A stretch of DNA of 64,000 nt. It comes from Torreya grandis (Eukaryota > Streptophyta > Pinopsida > Cupressales > Taxaceae). A program made the translations under genes and the position numbers. This document shows, one piece after another, positions 34,856 through 46,520 of this stretch. Below the pieces are notes generated by a model. It was not told where the DNA came from and ran no database searches. It was given only the letters and a program-made list of their open reading frames with translations. The DNA lies in contig JARHVA010008346.1 of assembly GCA_037957365.1 (NCBI GenBank), forward strand, positions 199,501 to 263,500, in the 5' to 3' direction. The stretch's first letter is position 1; each line of letters begins with the position of its first letter.

Positions 34856-37678
34856 TATTGGAGAGTTTTCAATGATGTCATGGTTATTTCATGGAGATGT
34901 CTTGGTGAGTGGATGAAGTGCCTTAATATCCTCAATGATAATGACAAATGTGTAATGTTCTTGTCCTTGTATACTTGAAGGAGGCTTGGTTGATATTCAA
35001 TTTTGGCATGGTTAGAGATGTTTAGGGATGAGTATGGTGATTTGATCATGATTAAAGGGTCCTATAAGAAGTAAATAATGAGTTGAGTTCTTGTGTATAT
35101 GAGTAAAATTCACCTGGTTCATCATTGTTCTTATCTAGACATTTTGGGTCCAATGGTAGAAAATTTTAGTAGGCAATTTGATGATTTTATAATTTCTATG
35201 TGTGGATGAGTTAGGGGGAGTTGGTCATATGGTTTTGATCACATTAGTTCCTAGTTATTATATGTTAAATATTAGGTCATGTGCCTAAACCTAAATGAAA
35301 CAAAAGATATGCAAGTGCAATGTTGGGCTCCCAAGTAGTTTGACATTGTCTTCTGATACTTAGACTAATTTTCATAAGGCAAGAAAGAGTCAAGTAAGTA
35401 GTTTGGTGATGGCATATCTCACACATGTGGAAATTTTAGAATAAATTTATTATATTTGTTTGTTCAATTTTGAGCCTAGTTTATGTGTGCTAACTTTTAG
35501 GTTAAACACTGAAGCATGACAAAAGGTATGCATGTTCAAAGTTGTTCTTTCCTAAAAATTCTTGACATTGTTGGCTCTATGGTAGAAAAAAATTAAGGAG
35601 GCATTTTAATGTTGTTATATATCACACATTTGAAGGTTTGAGGACTAGTTTGACACATGGTTAGATTTTATTATGGGAGGAAATCATATGGTCCAAATTT
35701 AAGAACATGCAAGTGAATGAGTTAAAAGGTATTGAAGTTCAAAGCTAGATCCCAAAATAAATTGCAATGGTTCCTATACTTAGTCAAATTTTCACAAGGT
35801 AAATTTTGAATATCATCAATGGAGCATGTTGCTCCAAGAAGGCAAGAAGCAATGAGATGATACCAAGTGTTCAATGATTAACACTGAGCATAGATAAAGG
35901 TCAAACTTCTTCCAAGGATAACGTTGAGCAGGTGATCATAAAAATAGAGATAAATAGTGTATATCAAATTTAAGAGGGTAAAGTGATGTCTATTTAGCAT
36001 TATTAATGACTGAGCTATGTATATAAGATTGATGGAGTGCACGAGGTCAAAGTTATAAGAGTGCATGAGATGAGGTCAACATGTTCTGGGTTTAACATTT
36101 GGCATTAAAAAACTATGTGTTAAGGGTCAATATTCATATAATAGGATTGACAATGCATGTTTAATATCATTAGTGAGGACATGATATGCAAGTAAAGTGG
36201 TTGATGTTTAACTATGACTGTTTGTATTTGAATATTTGAATTTGTAAGGGAAAAAATAGTGATCTATATTTTGGTTATATCTTTTGATCTAGATAGATTT
36301 TACTCATAGTGTAAAAATAAAACTTGTAGAGGACTTCAAGATGAATCTGTAAATATAATTTTTAAGATCTAAAATTTTGTATAGATAGATACTAAGGCTT
36401 AAAGTTGACTATGTGTTTGTGTGTATTTTGTAAGTAACCTAAGAAGGGTATTTGAGATCATTCTAATGTTGTTTCAATATCTAATGATGAATTAGCTATT
36501 TGGGAGTGCAATAAACTATATGAGGATGATATTTGTGCATTATTAAAGTTTTATCAAAACATATGTCGTATGAAAAAAGGTTTAGAATTTCACTATGTAT
36601 TCATTCATAGTGGCTATGTGCACAAAATATTGTTTAAGTGATTTATGCTTAAGCATAAGGGTACTATGATGGATATGGGCACTTAAGGAAAACCTATAGA
36701 TCATATGGAATGGGTCCATGATTTTAAAAAGTTTTCCTATGTTCTTAGTTTTCTCGGATAAGTGTTAAAGAGGTGAATCGGTCATCATAAGACCTAAAAG
36801 TGACTTAGGCCTATTTGAAAGTGGAATTTTATTAATTGTGACCTATGTGAGATGTCTTAAGGGTGAAGGCATATTTATTGGCCAAAAAATAATTATTTTT
36901 TACTTGATAATTCATGAACTATCTATATATATTTAAACCAAATATGTTTGTTTTTAGTCTTGTGAAAGACTTGTGAGGAAGATTTGTGCAAGGTGTATAT
37001 GAGAGCGATGGAACAAAGGAGAGGTAGAGTGCCTAGTTGATGAATTGATGAGTAGAGAAAATTGGTGACTATGTGTATGACCTATAGGTCATATTTATGA
37101 TGTCATAAAAGCTATCTTAAACTATTTGGATATGTGAAGAGGTTTAAGTGTTCACATGAGGATAGTTTTAGTGAAGGAGAGAGATTGTGGCACGCCTATG
37201 TGAGATAGAGACAGAGTTTATGTAGGGGTTTGATAAATAAACATACATCATCATGTGTTAAAGACATCAGTTCTATGGTGGAGGTATTAAAATGAGGGTT
37301 TAAAAGACTTGATTTTCCTTAATGGTAGTTTCTCCTTGTGTAATAGGTGTTTCACTAAATACATTTGGTTAGGAGGATATGATCAATTTTTGTTGGTCTA
37401 AAGGAGTTGACCAGTCTTTTTTTTATAATTTATTATAGGATAGTAGTCCATGTGTTGCATGCTTGAGAGTGGGTTTTAATTCCTATGAGGGTTTCTCATA
37501 GGAACTATGTGTTATGTGTTTCATCTTGTGTATGCATTAAATGAATGATCTCTCTTGTTAATGTTGCTTGATCAAGTTGATATATGATTATTGTTTAATA
37601 GATTGAAAGTACTGCAATAGTAATTAAAATATCCAGGCTCACTAATTCATCCCCCTCTCAATGATCATACCTCTAACA
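34856..37678 (+). repeat. 3' LTR of C1
   Basis: This LTR starts TATTGGAGAGTTTTCAATGA and ends CTCTAACA, 2823 bp, close in length to the 5' copy. It is followed by TAATC, the presumed target duplication. Confidence 0.8.
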
Positions 37679-39628
37679 TAATCATAGCATTGTACCTTTA
37701 ATAACACTATTTTACCTCCTTGTGATCATCGACAAACATATTCATCATTGTATCACTTATTACATAGATGACTTTTTTTATTATATCCATATTTCCCTTA
37801 TTTATTTTCATTTGAGGCTCACATATGTCAATTTTGAGATTTCACACTTACTTATGGGTAAGTCTAAGAGTCTTTAGACACCTAGGTCTTTAGGTCTATT
37901 TCTCTAGTGACCAAGTGTAAGCTCTCTTGTGTTTGTCACCTTTTTCACTCATGTTTGGTTCTCTAAATCTATATGGAGGAGGAGGAATAGAAAAAGCCAA
38001 AAAAAATGTTACAAGCCAAATCATAAAATACAAATAAAAGGCAATAATTCAAAGTAAAAAACAATCTTAAAATTTAGAACACACTAAAATACATGATCTT
38101 TATTTGGCACATCTCCTATCTTAATCAAATCTCAAACTCCATAGTTGGCCTCATGATAGAGCTGAGGTCCATTAGGATATCGTAGGTTAGTAGACTAGGG
38201 TATGAGGTATCATTATATCATATTCTATCCAGTGACAACTAGTTTATCACTTAAGTACCCAATATTTCTAGTAGACTGATGGATCTATAGGGGTCTTGAA
38301 GAACAAGGAACATATTATGGGAAATTAGGCCCATTGTAATTTTCATGCATATAGCCTTCATGGGTTGATTTATGTACTTCATTTTTTATCCCAAGCTTTG
38401 TGTTCATTAGTCAAAATTTCTTAAGTCCTTGATGTTGATAGTTCTTAACCTTTCTCACTTGCCTAATGTGTCTCATTCTTGCTAAGGATGTTCAAATCAC
38501 CCATGTGGTGCCTCACATTAATTATTTACATCATATTTTCCTTATATTCCCCTTGTTGGATATTGATTTTAGCTGATCACATCCTTAATCACATCTACCT
38601 TATTACACCTCTTGGTTTATAGTTTGTGAGTTGCATTGTAATACCTTGGATAGGACCAAGCCTTCCTCACAAATACCCTTACATGATTTATTTACAACAC
38701 CATCTCTTTGTCATACTAGTCATGTCATTAGGTGGTTGTGTTTTCTTATATTTAATCTTATAACAAGCATTAAGTTCAAGTTTTCATCTTTTAAAGCTTT
38801 TGGATTTTCATTTATCCATCATGTTCCTTTTTTATTTCTATGGACTTAACTTATCTTACATATGACATTTGCCATTCTTAGATGTTTTTGTTTATGTACG
38901 ACTTCTTCATATTTGTATTACATTTTGATTTAAATTTAATTTTAAATCATTCATGTTTTTATTTATGTTTAACTCAACATGCTTATCTTACATGGGGTTA
39001 CCTTTCACTTACATATATTTGTTAAATTTTTCTTGCATGGATATTTCATTTATCATTCATGTTTTACATACTTCCCAACATGATTTAGTATGTTCTACAT
39101 TCCTTTTTTCAATTTATGTTTTACATACTTTCCATGTGATTTATTGTGTTCTAAAATCATTTTTCATTCATTTTCCATCATTTTATCATTCATTTGCCTT
39201 CAATATTCTAACCTTGCCTTAACAATCCTAATTTGCCAAATTTCCTAAGTCCTTCATACCTTTATCCTACTAAATCTTTTTCAAAACCATAAATTTTTTT
39301 AAAATCATGATTTCATAGATAATATTTTTCAATACTATATGCTTATATTTTTTTTTAAATGATTTTCACTCTTTTTTGCACTAATCTCTATAGGTTCACC
39401 TAATGTTCCTCACATTGGAAACCTTCACATCTCTTGCACTCTACTTATTTATCTACAACACTAAGGTAAGTAAAGGTATGTGTTTTTCACTTATGTCCTT
39501 TAATTTATATTATTTACTCCTTACTACATTTAAATTATCATTATCATTATGTGTCATCATGTTCTATTCTCGAAGCACCATCCCATGTTGTACTTACATA
39601 ACATGTGATGAGTTTTGAGTGGGGCATA
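37679..39628 (+). other. G1-1 3' non-coding region, second half
   Basis: This continues the region broken at 20777. It shares blocks with 57572-59527 and with the reverse complement of 8428-10690, including CATGTTTGGTTCTCTAAATC with TATGGAGGAGG, the GGCCTCATGATAGAGCTGAG block and the TTCATGGGTTGAT block. A CCATGGATAGGACC-type unit sits at 38626-38675 (CCTTGG here). The run AGTGGGGCATA at 39618-39628 resembles a polypurine tract. Open frames are T-rich, hydrophobic and not shared with the other copies. Confidence 0.6.
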
Positions 39629-40504
39629 TGTATACAGATAATATTTTTAAAATTTTATCAATTACTAAAACTCTTTATCCTAAAGGAACCTGTTGAGTTT
39701 CAATCTCTCCAAGTGCATGCCTTAAGGGGTGTACTAGGAAAGGGGTGGGTAGACTATTGGTGCTTCACAAGGTTTTTATCCCTTTTTCCACTTGTTATTT
39801 ACATACTTGTCTCCTAAAAACCATATCCCTAATCTTGTTCTTCTCTCTTCTACACTCCATTTATTTCTTAATTTTCATCCCATTTTCTTAACCTAAAACC
39901 CTTTTCAACTATTTATAGTACTAGGTCAACTAGGTTGACCTTGTACTCTTATGGGTGAAATTCATTTAGAGTCTAGGTTGTCTCTTGGTTAACCTAGTGA
40001 ATTTTTTTCCATAACACTACTGGGTTGACTGAGTCGACCCTATTAGCTAGAACTTTTGGAAGGGATTAGGGTTAAATTTGCCTATATATACAAGATCATT
40101 TTACCATTATTTAGATAAGAGAATAATAAGTAAGAGATATTGTGAATCTATTTATCCACCATTTTACTTGAGGAGAAATCTTAGGGTTTCATAATTTGTT
40201 TGGAGATACAGATCTTGTCTTGTGTAGAAGTATTTTGGATGTATTGATAGGTTTAGTAGCTTAAATTTGATTTATCCTTGTCATCCTTACATACCAAAAT
40301 AACCTCTTGTGAATCACGTTGACCAAGGGAGAGATTGAAGCTCAATGGGTTCATCTTAAAAGGTAAGTATTCCTAGCTTTGTTTCCTTCTTTGTAATAAT
40401 ATATAGATATGCATTTGCACTTTTCTTCCATACATTAGGATTCCATATACATTGATGTGAGTATATGTCTCTTATTCATGTTTAATTTTACCGTTTATTA
40501 CTTT
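39629..40504 (+). repeat. 3' LTR of G1-1, cut by the next insertion
   Basis: This LTR starts TGTATACAGATAATATTTTT and aligns with 15386-16260. It contains the G-rich box (39685-39754), the perfect inverted repeat GGTCAAC-TAG-GTTGACC (39924-39940), a TATA box (40083-40090) and an intact splice-donor-like AAAAGGTAAGTAT at about 40358-40370. It stops at 40504 where a minus-strand C1-type LTR begins; the rest should lie beyond the window. Confidence 0.75.
40083..40090 (+). promoter_or_regulatory. TATA box of the G1-1 3' LTR
   Basis: TATATATA is followed by CAAGATCATTT, as in the other G1 LTRs. Confidence 0.55.
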
Positions 40505-41243
40505 TATTAGATGTACAATCACTAATAGGGGGTGAATCAGTGAGCCCAAATATTGTAATTTCAATTTCAGTCATTTCAAACTATTAAAAAATTAGCATAT
40601 ATCAACCTGATCAAGCAACATTAACAAGAGAGATCATTCATTCAATGCATACACAAGATCAAACACATAACACATAGTTCCTATGGGAAACCCTCATAGG
40701 GAATAAAACCCACTCTTAATTCTGTAACACATAGACTAATGTCCTATAATAATTATAAACAAGAGATTGGTCAACTCCTTTAGACCAAAAAACCTTGATC
40801 ATATCCTCATTACAAAAGGCCATTAGTGAAACACCTATTTCACAAGGAACAACTACCCTTAAAGAGTATCAACTCCTTTACACCCTCCTTTGAACACTTC
40901 TACCTTAGTACTAATGTCTTCAACACTTGATGGTGAAAATATGTTTATCTAACCCCTACAAAAGTTCTCACTTTATCTCATACATGTCTCTCACATAGGC
41001 ATGCCAAAATCTCTCTCCTTATTCACTCAAATTATCCTCATATACACACTCAAACTGCTTTGCATATCCTCAAAATTCAAGAGCATTATTTTGACATCAA
41101 AAATATGACCTACATGCCATACACATAGTCCTTATTCTACTATAATCATTAACTCATCAACTGGCTAGTCTACCTCTCCTTTGTTCTATAATTATCACAT
41201 AAACCTTTCACTTGTCTCACTCACCAGTCTTCCAAAAGCCTCA
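40505..41243 (-). repeat. C1-family LTR, minus strand, part 1
   Basis: This is the reverse complement of the right end of the C1 LTR (compare 22880-23594 and 36970-37678). It starts TATTAGATGTACAATCA where a full copy would start TGTTAGAGG. It contains CCCTCATAGGGAATAAAACC and CATACACAAGATCAAACACA blocks that match the C1 LTR. At 41243 it is broken by G1-2 and it continues at 60723. Confidence 0.75.
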
Positions 41244-42422
41244 TGTATACACATAATATTTTAAACTTTAATCAAGTAATGATGTTTTACATCTTCTATT
41301 GAGATCAATCTCTCTACATGCATGCCCTAAGGGGTGTATAGATAAAGGGGTGGGAAAAACTTTGGTGCTTCATAGGATTTTTGTCCCTTATTTCCACATT
41401 ATTACTAATCTAACCATCTCCAAAAACCATTACCTAAGTTATTTATCTTCCCTTGAATACTCCTCCAATATTTTCCTCTTTGCATCCTTCCATTTCATGT
41501 CTTAAACCACTTTGGGTTAGTTGGTTGTACTAGGTTGACTGGGTGGACCCAATATATTTTAGGGGTATTTTTCACTCTCTTAGCTTAGCCTTTCAGACAA
41601 CCTAGCTCAGACCTAGCAAATTGTCCCCAAAAACATACTAGGTCAACTGGGTCAACTCTATATAGCCAATGTTCCTAGAAGGATTTAGGGAAATATCTAA
41701 CTATATATACAAGATCATTTTGGTCATTATTCATATGTGTAATCAAGAGTTATTATTTGCTTGTGTTTCTTCACAATTTTTTCTTCCACCATTCTACTTG
41801 AAGAAACCTAGCTTAGGTTCCTTATTTGGAGAATCTAGTCTTATGGATAAGTCATGGATGCTTGGACCTCTCTTAGTGATACTTAAAAACCATAACAATC
41901 TCTTGAAAATCCCCTTTATCCAAGGGAGAGATTAATTCTCAATGGGTTCACATTCAGGGAAGTATATTCTAACTTCATTCTCCTCTCTTTTAGTAGATAG
42001 AAGTAACATAAGTGTTGGCTCAAATAAAACTATCTTTTATATTTCATGTATTAAGATGTTACTCATACTTCTTGTCATTGAAGTTCCCTATACATGTTTG
42101 TTATATTATTTATAACCCCCACTTTATGCCACAAGCTTTGGTGTGCACTAAATTAGATTTACTTTCTTGTTATTTGAATAAGTGAATGCTTCAAACCTTA
42201 GGATTCCATTAGGCTTATTTTTTTATTATGTTAGACTGTAGGATTTAGAACCATTTCTAGCATGATATGTTGTGACAAGTGGTCCCTTAATCAGTTCTAG
42301 TGCATCCCTATATTGGTCAAGCTCCTACTTAACAAGTGTATCCCAATCGAAAGTGTAGGTATGCTCTATATTCTCCAAGCCATGATTGATTTATAAACAT
42401 GATGCATTTATAATTGCATACA
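41244..42422 (+). repeat. 5' LTR of G1-2
   Basis: This LTR is 1179 bp. It carries a G-rich box (41299-41353), TTGAC-type pairs near 41532 and 41640, a TATA box at 41702-41709, the CCAAGGGAGAGATT block near 41923, a mutated splice-donor-like site near 41956, and the U5 segment to 42422. Confidence 0.8.
41702..41709 (+). promoter_or_regulatory. TATA box of the G1-2 5' LTR
   Basis: TATATATA is followed by CAAGATCATTT at the position conserved in all G1 LTRs. Confidence 0.55.
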
Positions 42423-43227
42423 TTATGGTAAATCCAATGTTAAACTAACCTTTATAAGATCTATTTCACTTATTTTCATTCTTTTAGTCCTTATTTGTAT
42501 CATACTAGATCAACTCTATCGACCTAGATTTTTGACTTCTATGCATAGGTTTCAAAGAACATGCAATCAGATTAACCCAGTCAACCTAGTATAGGTTTAT
42601 AGCATTTCATAAATATGTTTCACCCTAATAAGTCTACCCAATTGACCCTATATATTTTATACACTTTACAATAGGTTCTTGCATAAGTTGATTTATCCTG
42701 TCAACCCAGTTTGTAGGTTCTTCCAACATACTTCAAGATTCTTCATCAACAATATTATTTCATTACATCTCTAATCCACCAAGGTTTATTTTTACCACTC
42801 TATTTATTTATTTTATATCTTTATTTTCATAGTTTATAGTCTTCAAAACTATCCTTACATAGTCAACAAGATTGACCTTGCCGACCCAGTTCTATGTTTT
42901 GTGTGATGTCTTAAATAACTAGGTTGACCCTGATCAACCCTATACATTTTAAGAACTTGATTTTGTAGTATAGGTTAAACCCTATCAAATCTATTTTTTA
43001 TTTTTTATATATATTTTTAAATCTATACCTTGTTTTAAATTGGAATTAACCTCATATCTACTACTAATTAGCTCACACATTTCTTTTCTTGTTGCTTACA
43101 TGTTTAGAATAGCTCACATAGTTTAATTATGGGATTTTTAATTAATCACTTAGTTTCAATATTTTTATTTTATTTACACATGACCAAATCAAAAAAACAT
43201 AAATAATAACTTTAACATTTTATCTAC
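42423..43227 (+). repeat. G1-2 leader with decayed primer site and TTGAC-type array
   Basis: The primer site is hardly recognisable (ATGGTAAATCCAATG). From about 42500 to 42970 the motif family GTCAACCYAGT, GGTTGACC and TCGACCTAG recurs every 60-120 bp, as in G1-1. There is no open frame. Confidence 0.5.
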
Positions 43228-43475
43228 CCAATGCCAACCTACTTGGATTTGATCACCAAGGGGGAAGCTGAATTGATGCTCTGGTCAAGTATAATGTGTG
43301 GTTAATGGTATATTCTAGATAATTACCCAACACCATTATCAATATGATGTGTGAAGTGAAGGGGTAGGCCCCAATACAAATCCTATATCATTTCCACTAT
43401 AGTCCCTTTCATCTCAGACTACCTAAAACCATCCTTAGATTATTATCTAGTTCCTTGTTTATAGCCAACTTCTAA
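43228..43475 (+). repeat. conserved non-coding leader block, G1-2 copy
   Basis: This block carries CTTGG (43242-43246) and CCAAG (43256-43260), which pair around a nine-base loop, followed by GGGGGAAGC, GTGAAGTGAAGGGG and AAAACCATCC. The order and spacing match the G1-1 and TR-GAG copies. Confidence 0.65.
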
Positions 43476-44150
43476 TCACATTTAAAAAAATAATTCTTAA
43501 TAATCTAATAAACATTAAAGTTGACCTATTAGTTATCTCTTTAATTTTAAATTTGATTTCTTTCTTTTTTCTCAGTTATGTGTGCAAAAACTTGAATTAA
43601 CCAACATTAGTGCAAGGTTTTGTATTATGTGCCTCAATTGGATTGGCCAATGTTGATTCAATTGATTTTTTATTTCCTTTCAGCTTTTAATTTCTTAGAT
43701 TAGATACAAAAATTGTCTTATTTTAGATCATAAATTTTTATCATCTTTCTCTTTCTCCCTGTCTATTGTACTAGGTTGACCCATTCAACCCTGTACCTTT
43801 TTCAACCCCTATTCACTATCCTATATCAACCTAGTCAACCTTATATAGTCTACAGCTCATTTTTCCTCTTTTTCTTGCCTTTATTCATTATACTAAATAA
43901 ATCCAATCAATTCTATAAAAAAAATTTTCCTATTTTCTATACTTGGTCGACCCAATTAACCCTATACTATCTTCTACTTTCCTTGTTCATTAATCTAGTT
44001 CCTTATCTTTACAATTTTACATTTTATTCATCTCTCTTTAGTCAGAATGAAATATCCTATCAAAATATTCTTGGATAGCTTAAATCCATTAGATACTATA
44101 TAAGATATTCATTTATCCTTCTCTTTCCTTCCCAAGATAACCATCACTCT
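43476..44150 (+). other. rest of the G1-2 leader
   Basis: This is a T/C-rich stretch with further TTGAC-type motifs at 43770-43990, for example AGGTTGACCCATTCAACC. No gene is seen; the 100-codon frame at 43776-44078 is low-complexity and overlaps the motif array. Confidence 0.5.
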
Positions 44151-45760
44151 TAGGGTACCTCTTCTCCTCCTTCATCTATGAACTATAATATGGTGAAAAT
44201 AACACCTCAAGTTGAAGTTTATGGATCTAATCCTTTTCTTACTTACCAATAAACTTCTCAAAATATTCAAACTGATGTGGGAATGATTGATACCAGTTTA
44301 CTTAATAATCCATCTTCTTCTAATTCTCTCCCTAATACCAATTTGGGGAGTGCTCCTATAAACACCAACCCACCTCTCGATATAATACAACTATTAGCCC
44401 AAGTCATTCTACAAATGAACATTATGAAAAATTATAATACCAACCAAATTATGTGACTTCAACAACACTTAATTAATTTGGCTAATCAACCTCTAATTAT
44501 TCATCATCAAGTTAATCCTAATTATATTCCTCTACTTCTTAGGGATGCCTTGGGTAATGTTATTCCTCAACCCATAATGAATAATAAGATGCTAAAAACC
44601 ATTAAAAATGAGCCTTTATATCTCTTCATTATTTCCATTGATATTGGTAACATATCTCCAACATCAAATATAATGGGCCTAAAAAACCTACCTCATTTCA
44701 TAAAGCCTTTGGAAACCTTTACAAAGAGTGGATCCAAACTAATACCTTTACCACTACTAAACTCTTAGTCAAAAAATTTATCAGTGATGTATTAAAATGG
44801 TATAATAAACTTCCCCAACATTATATTTGGAAACTTGAAGATTTGGTTAATCCTTTTGTTAAAAAGTTTCAACACAATGATCTTCCTAAAAATTGTCTTA
44901 GTCACTTTATCAAATGTTAAGCAATCTCTAAGTAAATCAACTCATGACTTTATTAAAAGATGGAAATATTTATATCATAAATTTTACCATAATATGACTG
45001 ATGATAATTTATTAAAACTCTTTATCACCACTTTTAATCCCACTCTCTAATATAAGGTTTCAACCTTTGCTCCTCAAACACTCAATGAATATCTTGACCA
45101 AGCTAAGTGCCAAGACTTTATTTTGAAGCAATTTGAACCTAATCCTAAACTCCTTAAAGGATATTTCCAAAAATTTGTTGCTATCACTAGTATTTTTTCT
45201 CAAACCAAAAAAATATTTACCAAAACTAATATTCCTTTAGCTTCTTATACACCTCTTTCAGTTCAGGAAATGAAACAATTTTTACTACCCTCGAAACATT
45301 TCATCTATCCCAATGCTCCTCTTAAGTGGTATAACCCCAATCAATTTTTTTAGTTATATGCTAACATTGGGCATTCTCATGAATCTTGTATGGGGCTTAA
45401 TAAATTTATTTTCTCCTATATGATTTGTGATTCATTAAATCATGAAGCTATGATCAATCTTTGTCATCAATAATACACTGTTACTTTCCAAAAATGAAAA
45501 ACTTTCAAATCTTCTACCTCTAATAACCAAAAATATTCTTTAAATAATCAATCAAATTTCAAGGATATTTATTCCATTAACATCAATTATGACAAATATT
45601 ATAACAACTCTCAATATGTCAACACTACCAAGGTCAATTATCATCATAAACCAACTCACAAAGATCTCTTTACCAAGCCCAAAAATCTATCTTTAGAAGA
45701 ACAATTTCTTAAATATACTACCACCACTAATGTTGATTTAGAAGCACCTAAGGAATAACT
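44150..45760 (+). pseudogene. decayed gypsy gag of G1-2
   Basis: A Pro/Asn/Ser-rich start (SSSNSLPNTNLGSAPINT near 44310-44360) leads to ISIDIGNISP near 44630 and KEWIQTNTFTTTKLLVKKF near 44725-44785. Then come the LKWYNKLP block and FIKRWKYLYHKFYHNMTDDN with LLKLFITTF (44950-45045), all typical of the retrotransposon Gag domain. The PLKWYNPNQFF block with GHSHESC near 45320-45390 is the zinc knuckle, whose first cysteine is lost. Two or more frameshifts fall before 44835. The segment order matches G1-1 gag. Confidence 0.75.
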
Positions 45761-46520
45761 TCATCCTTTTGATCCTCCAACCACATCTATACCTTCCAAA
45801 ACTAATATACCTTCTAAACCTCATGTTGGTTCTTCTAAATCTCATTGGAATTTTCTTAAAGAACTCAACTCTATGCCTTTTAAGATTCCTGTTATGGATT
45901 TGGTTCAAACTTCACCTTATCACTATAAATTATTTATGCAACAACTTCAAGAAATTGAAGATCCATCCTCCATAGATGAAGAACCTCCTTCTATTGATTC
46001 TCAACCTACTATTGTCAATACCATTAAAACTATGTGTACCTCTTCCAAAACTTCCATTAAATTTCTTGAAGAGGACATGATCAATGAAGAAATTATTTTT
46101 CACATGGATGATCTGCTAATCTTTGTCAAAGTAGCCATTGATACCACTATTATTCAAAAATTTCTAGTTGATGGAGGTTTTGGTACTAATGTCACATCTT
46201 TATGGCTTATATAATAACTTGGTTATAACAAAGATCATCTTAAATAAACTCATCTTACTTGTCATGGTTTTGATAAGACTAATCAAAAGCCACTTGGTTG
46301 TATTTGAATTCCATTAAACATTCGATCTAAGATTGTTTGAACTAAGCTTATGGTCCTTGATCTTCCTTTATCTTACAACATACTCCTTGGTCATCCATGA
46401 ACTCATTTAATGAGTGCCATTTCTTCTTCTTATAGTCAATGTATTAGATTCTTAGATAATGGAAAATGATATAAGCATAAATCTGATCCTAATCCATGGA
46501 GTATCTAATTACCTGATCCT
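45761..46520 (+). pseudogene. aspartic protease of G1-2
   Basis: The frame from 45873 to 46214 ends with KFLVDGGFGTNVTSLWL, where DGG stands at the active-site triad. After two stop codons the same frame goes on with HGFDKTNQKPLGCI, then LPLSYNILLGHP near 46365-46400, the family's second conserved block, and DNGK near 46455. It would cut Gag-Pol during particle maturation. Damage is by stop codons, with the frame itself kept. Confidence 0.75.

Larger units (their letters stand above)
20778..37678 (+). mobile_element. Ty1/copia retrotransposon C1, gag-only, with 2.8-kb LTRs
   Basis: This 16.9-kb insertion is bounded by two diverged direct repeats (20778-23594 and 34856-37678). A methionine-type primer site follows the first and a purine tract precedes the second. 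The flanks TAAGC (20773-20777) and TAATC (37679-37683) look like a 5-bp target duplication with one change. It carries a decayed copia gag with zinc knuckles but no recognisable protease, integrase or reverse transcriptase. Another element (G2) lies inside it at 27268-34774. It interrupts G1-1, so it is younger than G1-1 and older than G2. Confidence 0.75.
15386..40504 (+). mobile_element. gypsy retrotransposon G1-1, outermost element (interrupted)
   Basis: The order is 5' LTR 15386-16558, primer site, leader with TTGAC-type arrays, conserved leader block, decayed gag at about 18480-20310, 3' non-coding region, and 3' LTR from 39629. The 3' non-coding region is split at 20777/37679 by copia element C1. 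The 3' LTR is cut at 40504 by another insertion, and its remainder should lie beyond the window. Without the C1 insert the internal region is about 6.2 kb and shows gag only; I found no protease, reverse transcriptase or integrase. The gag type, primer site and leader tie it to G1-2 and TR-GAG. Confidence 0.75.

Noticed and set aside
38631..39817. Hydrophobic frames in the G1-1 3' region as membrane or envelope-like proteins
   Set aside because: The T-rich composition makes Phe/Leu/Ile codons by chance, and the frames are not kept in the other two copies of this region.
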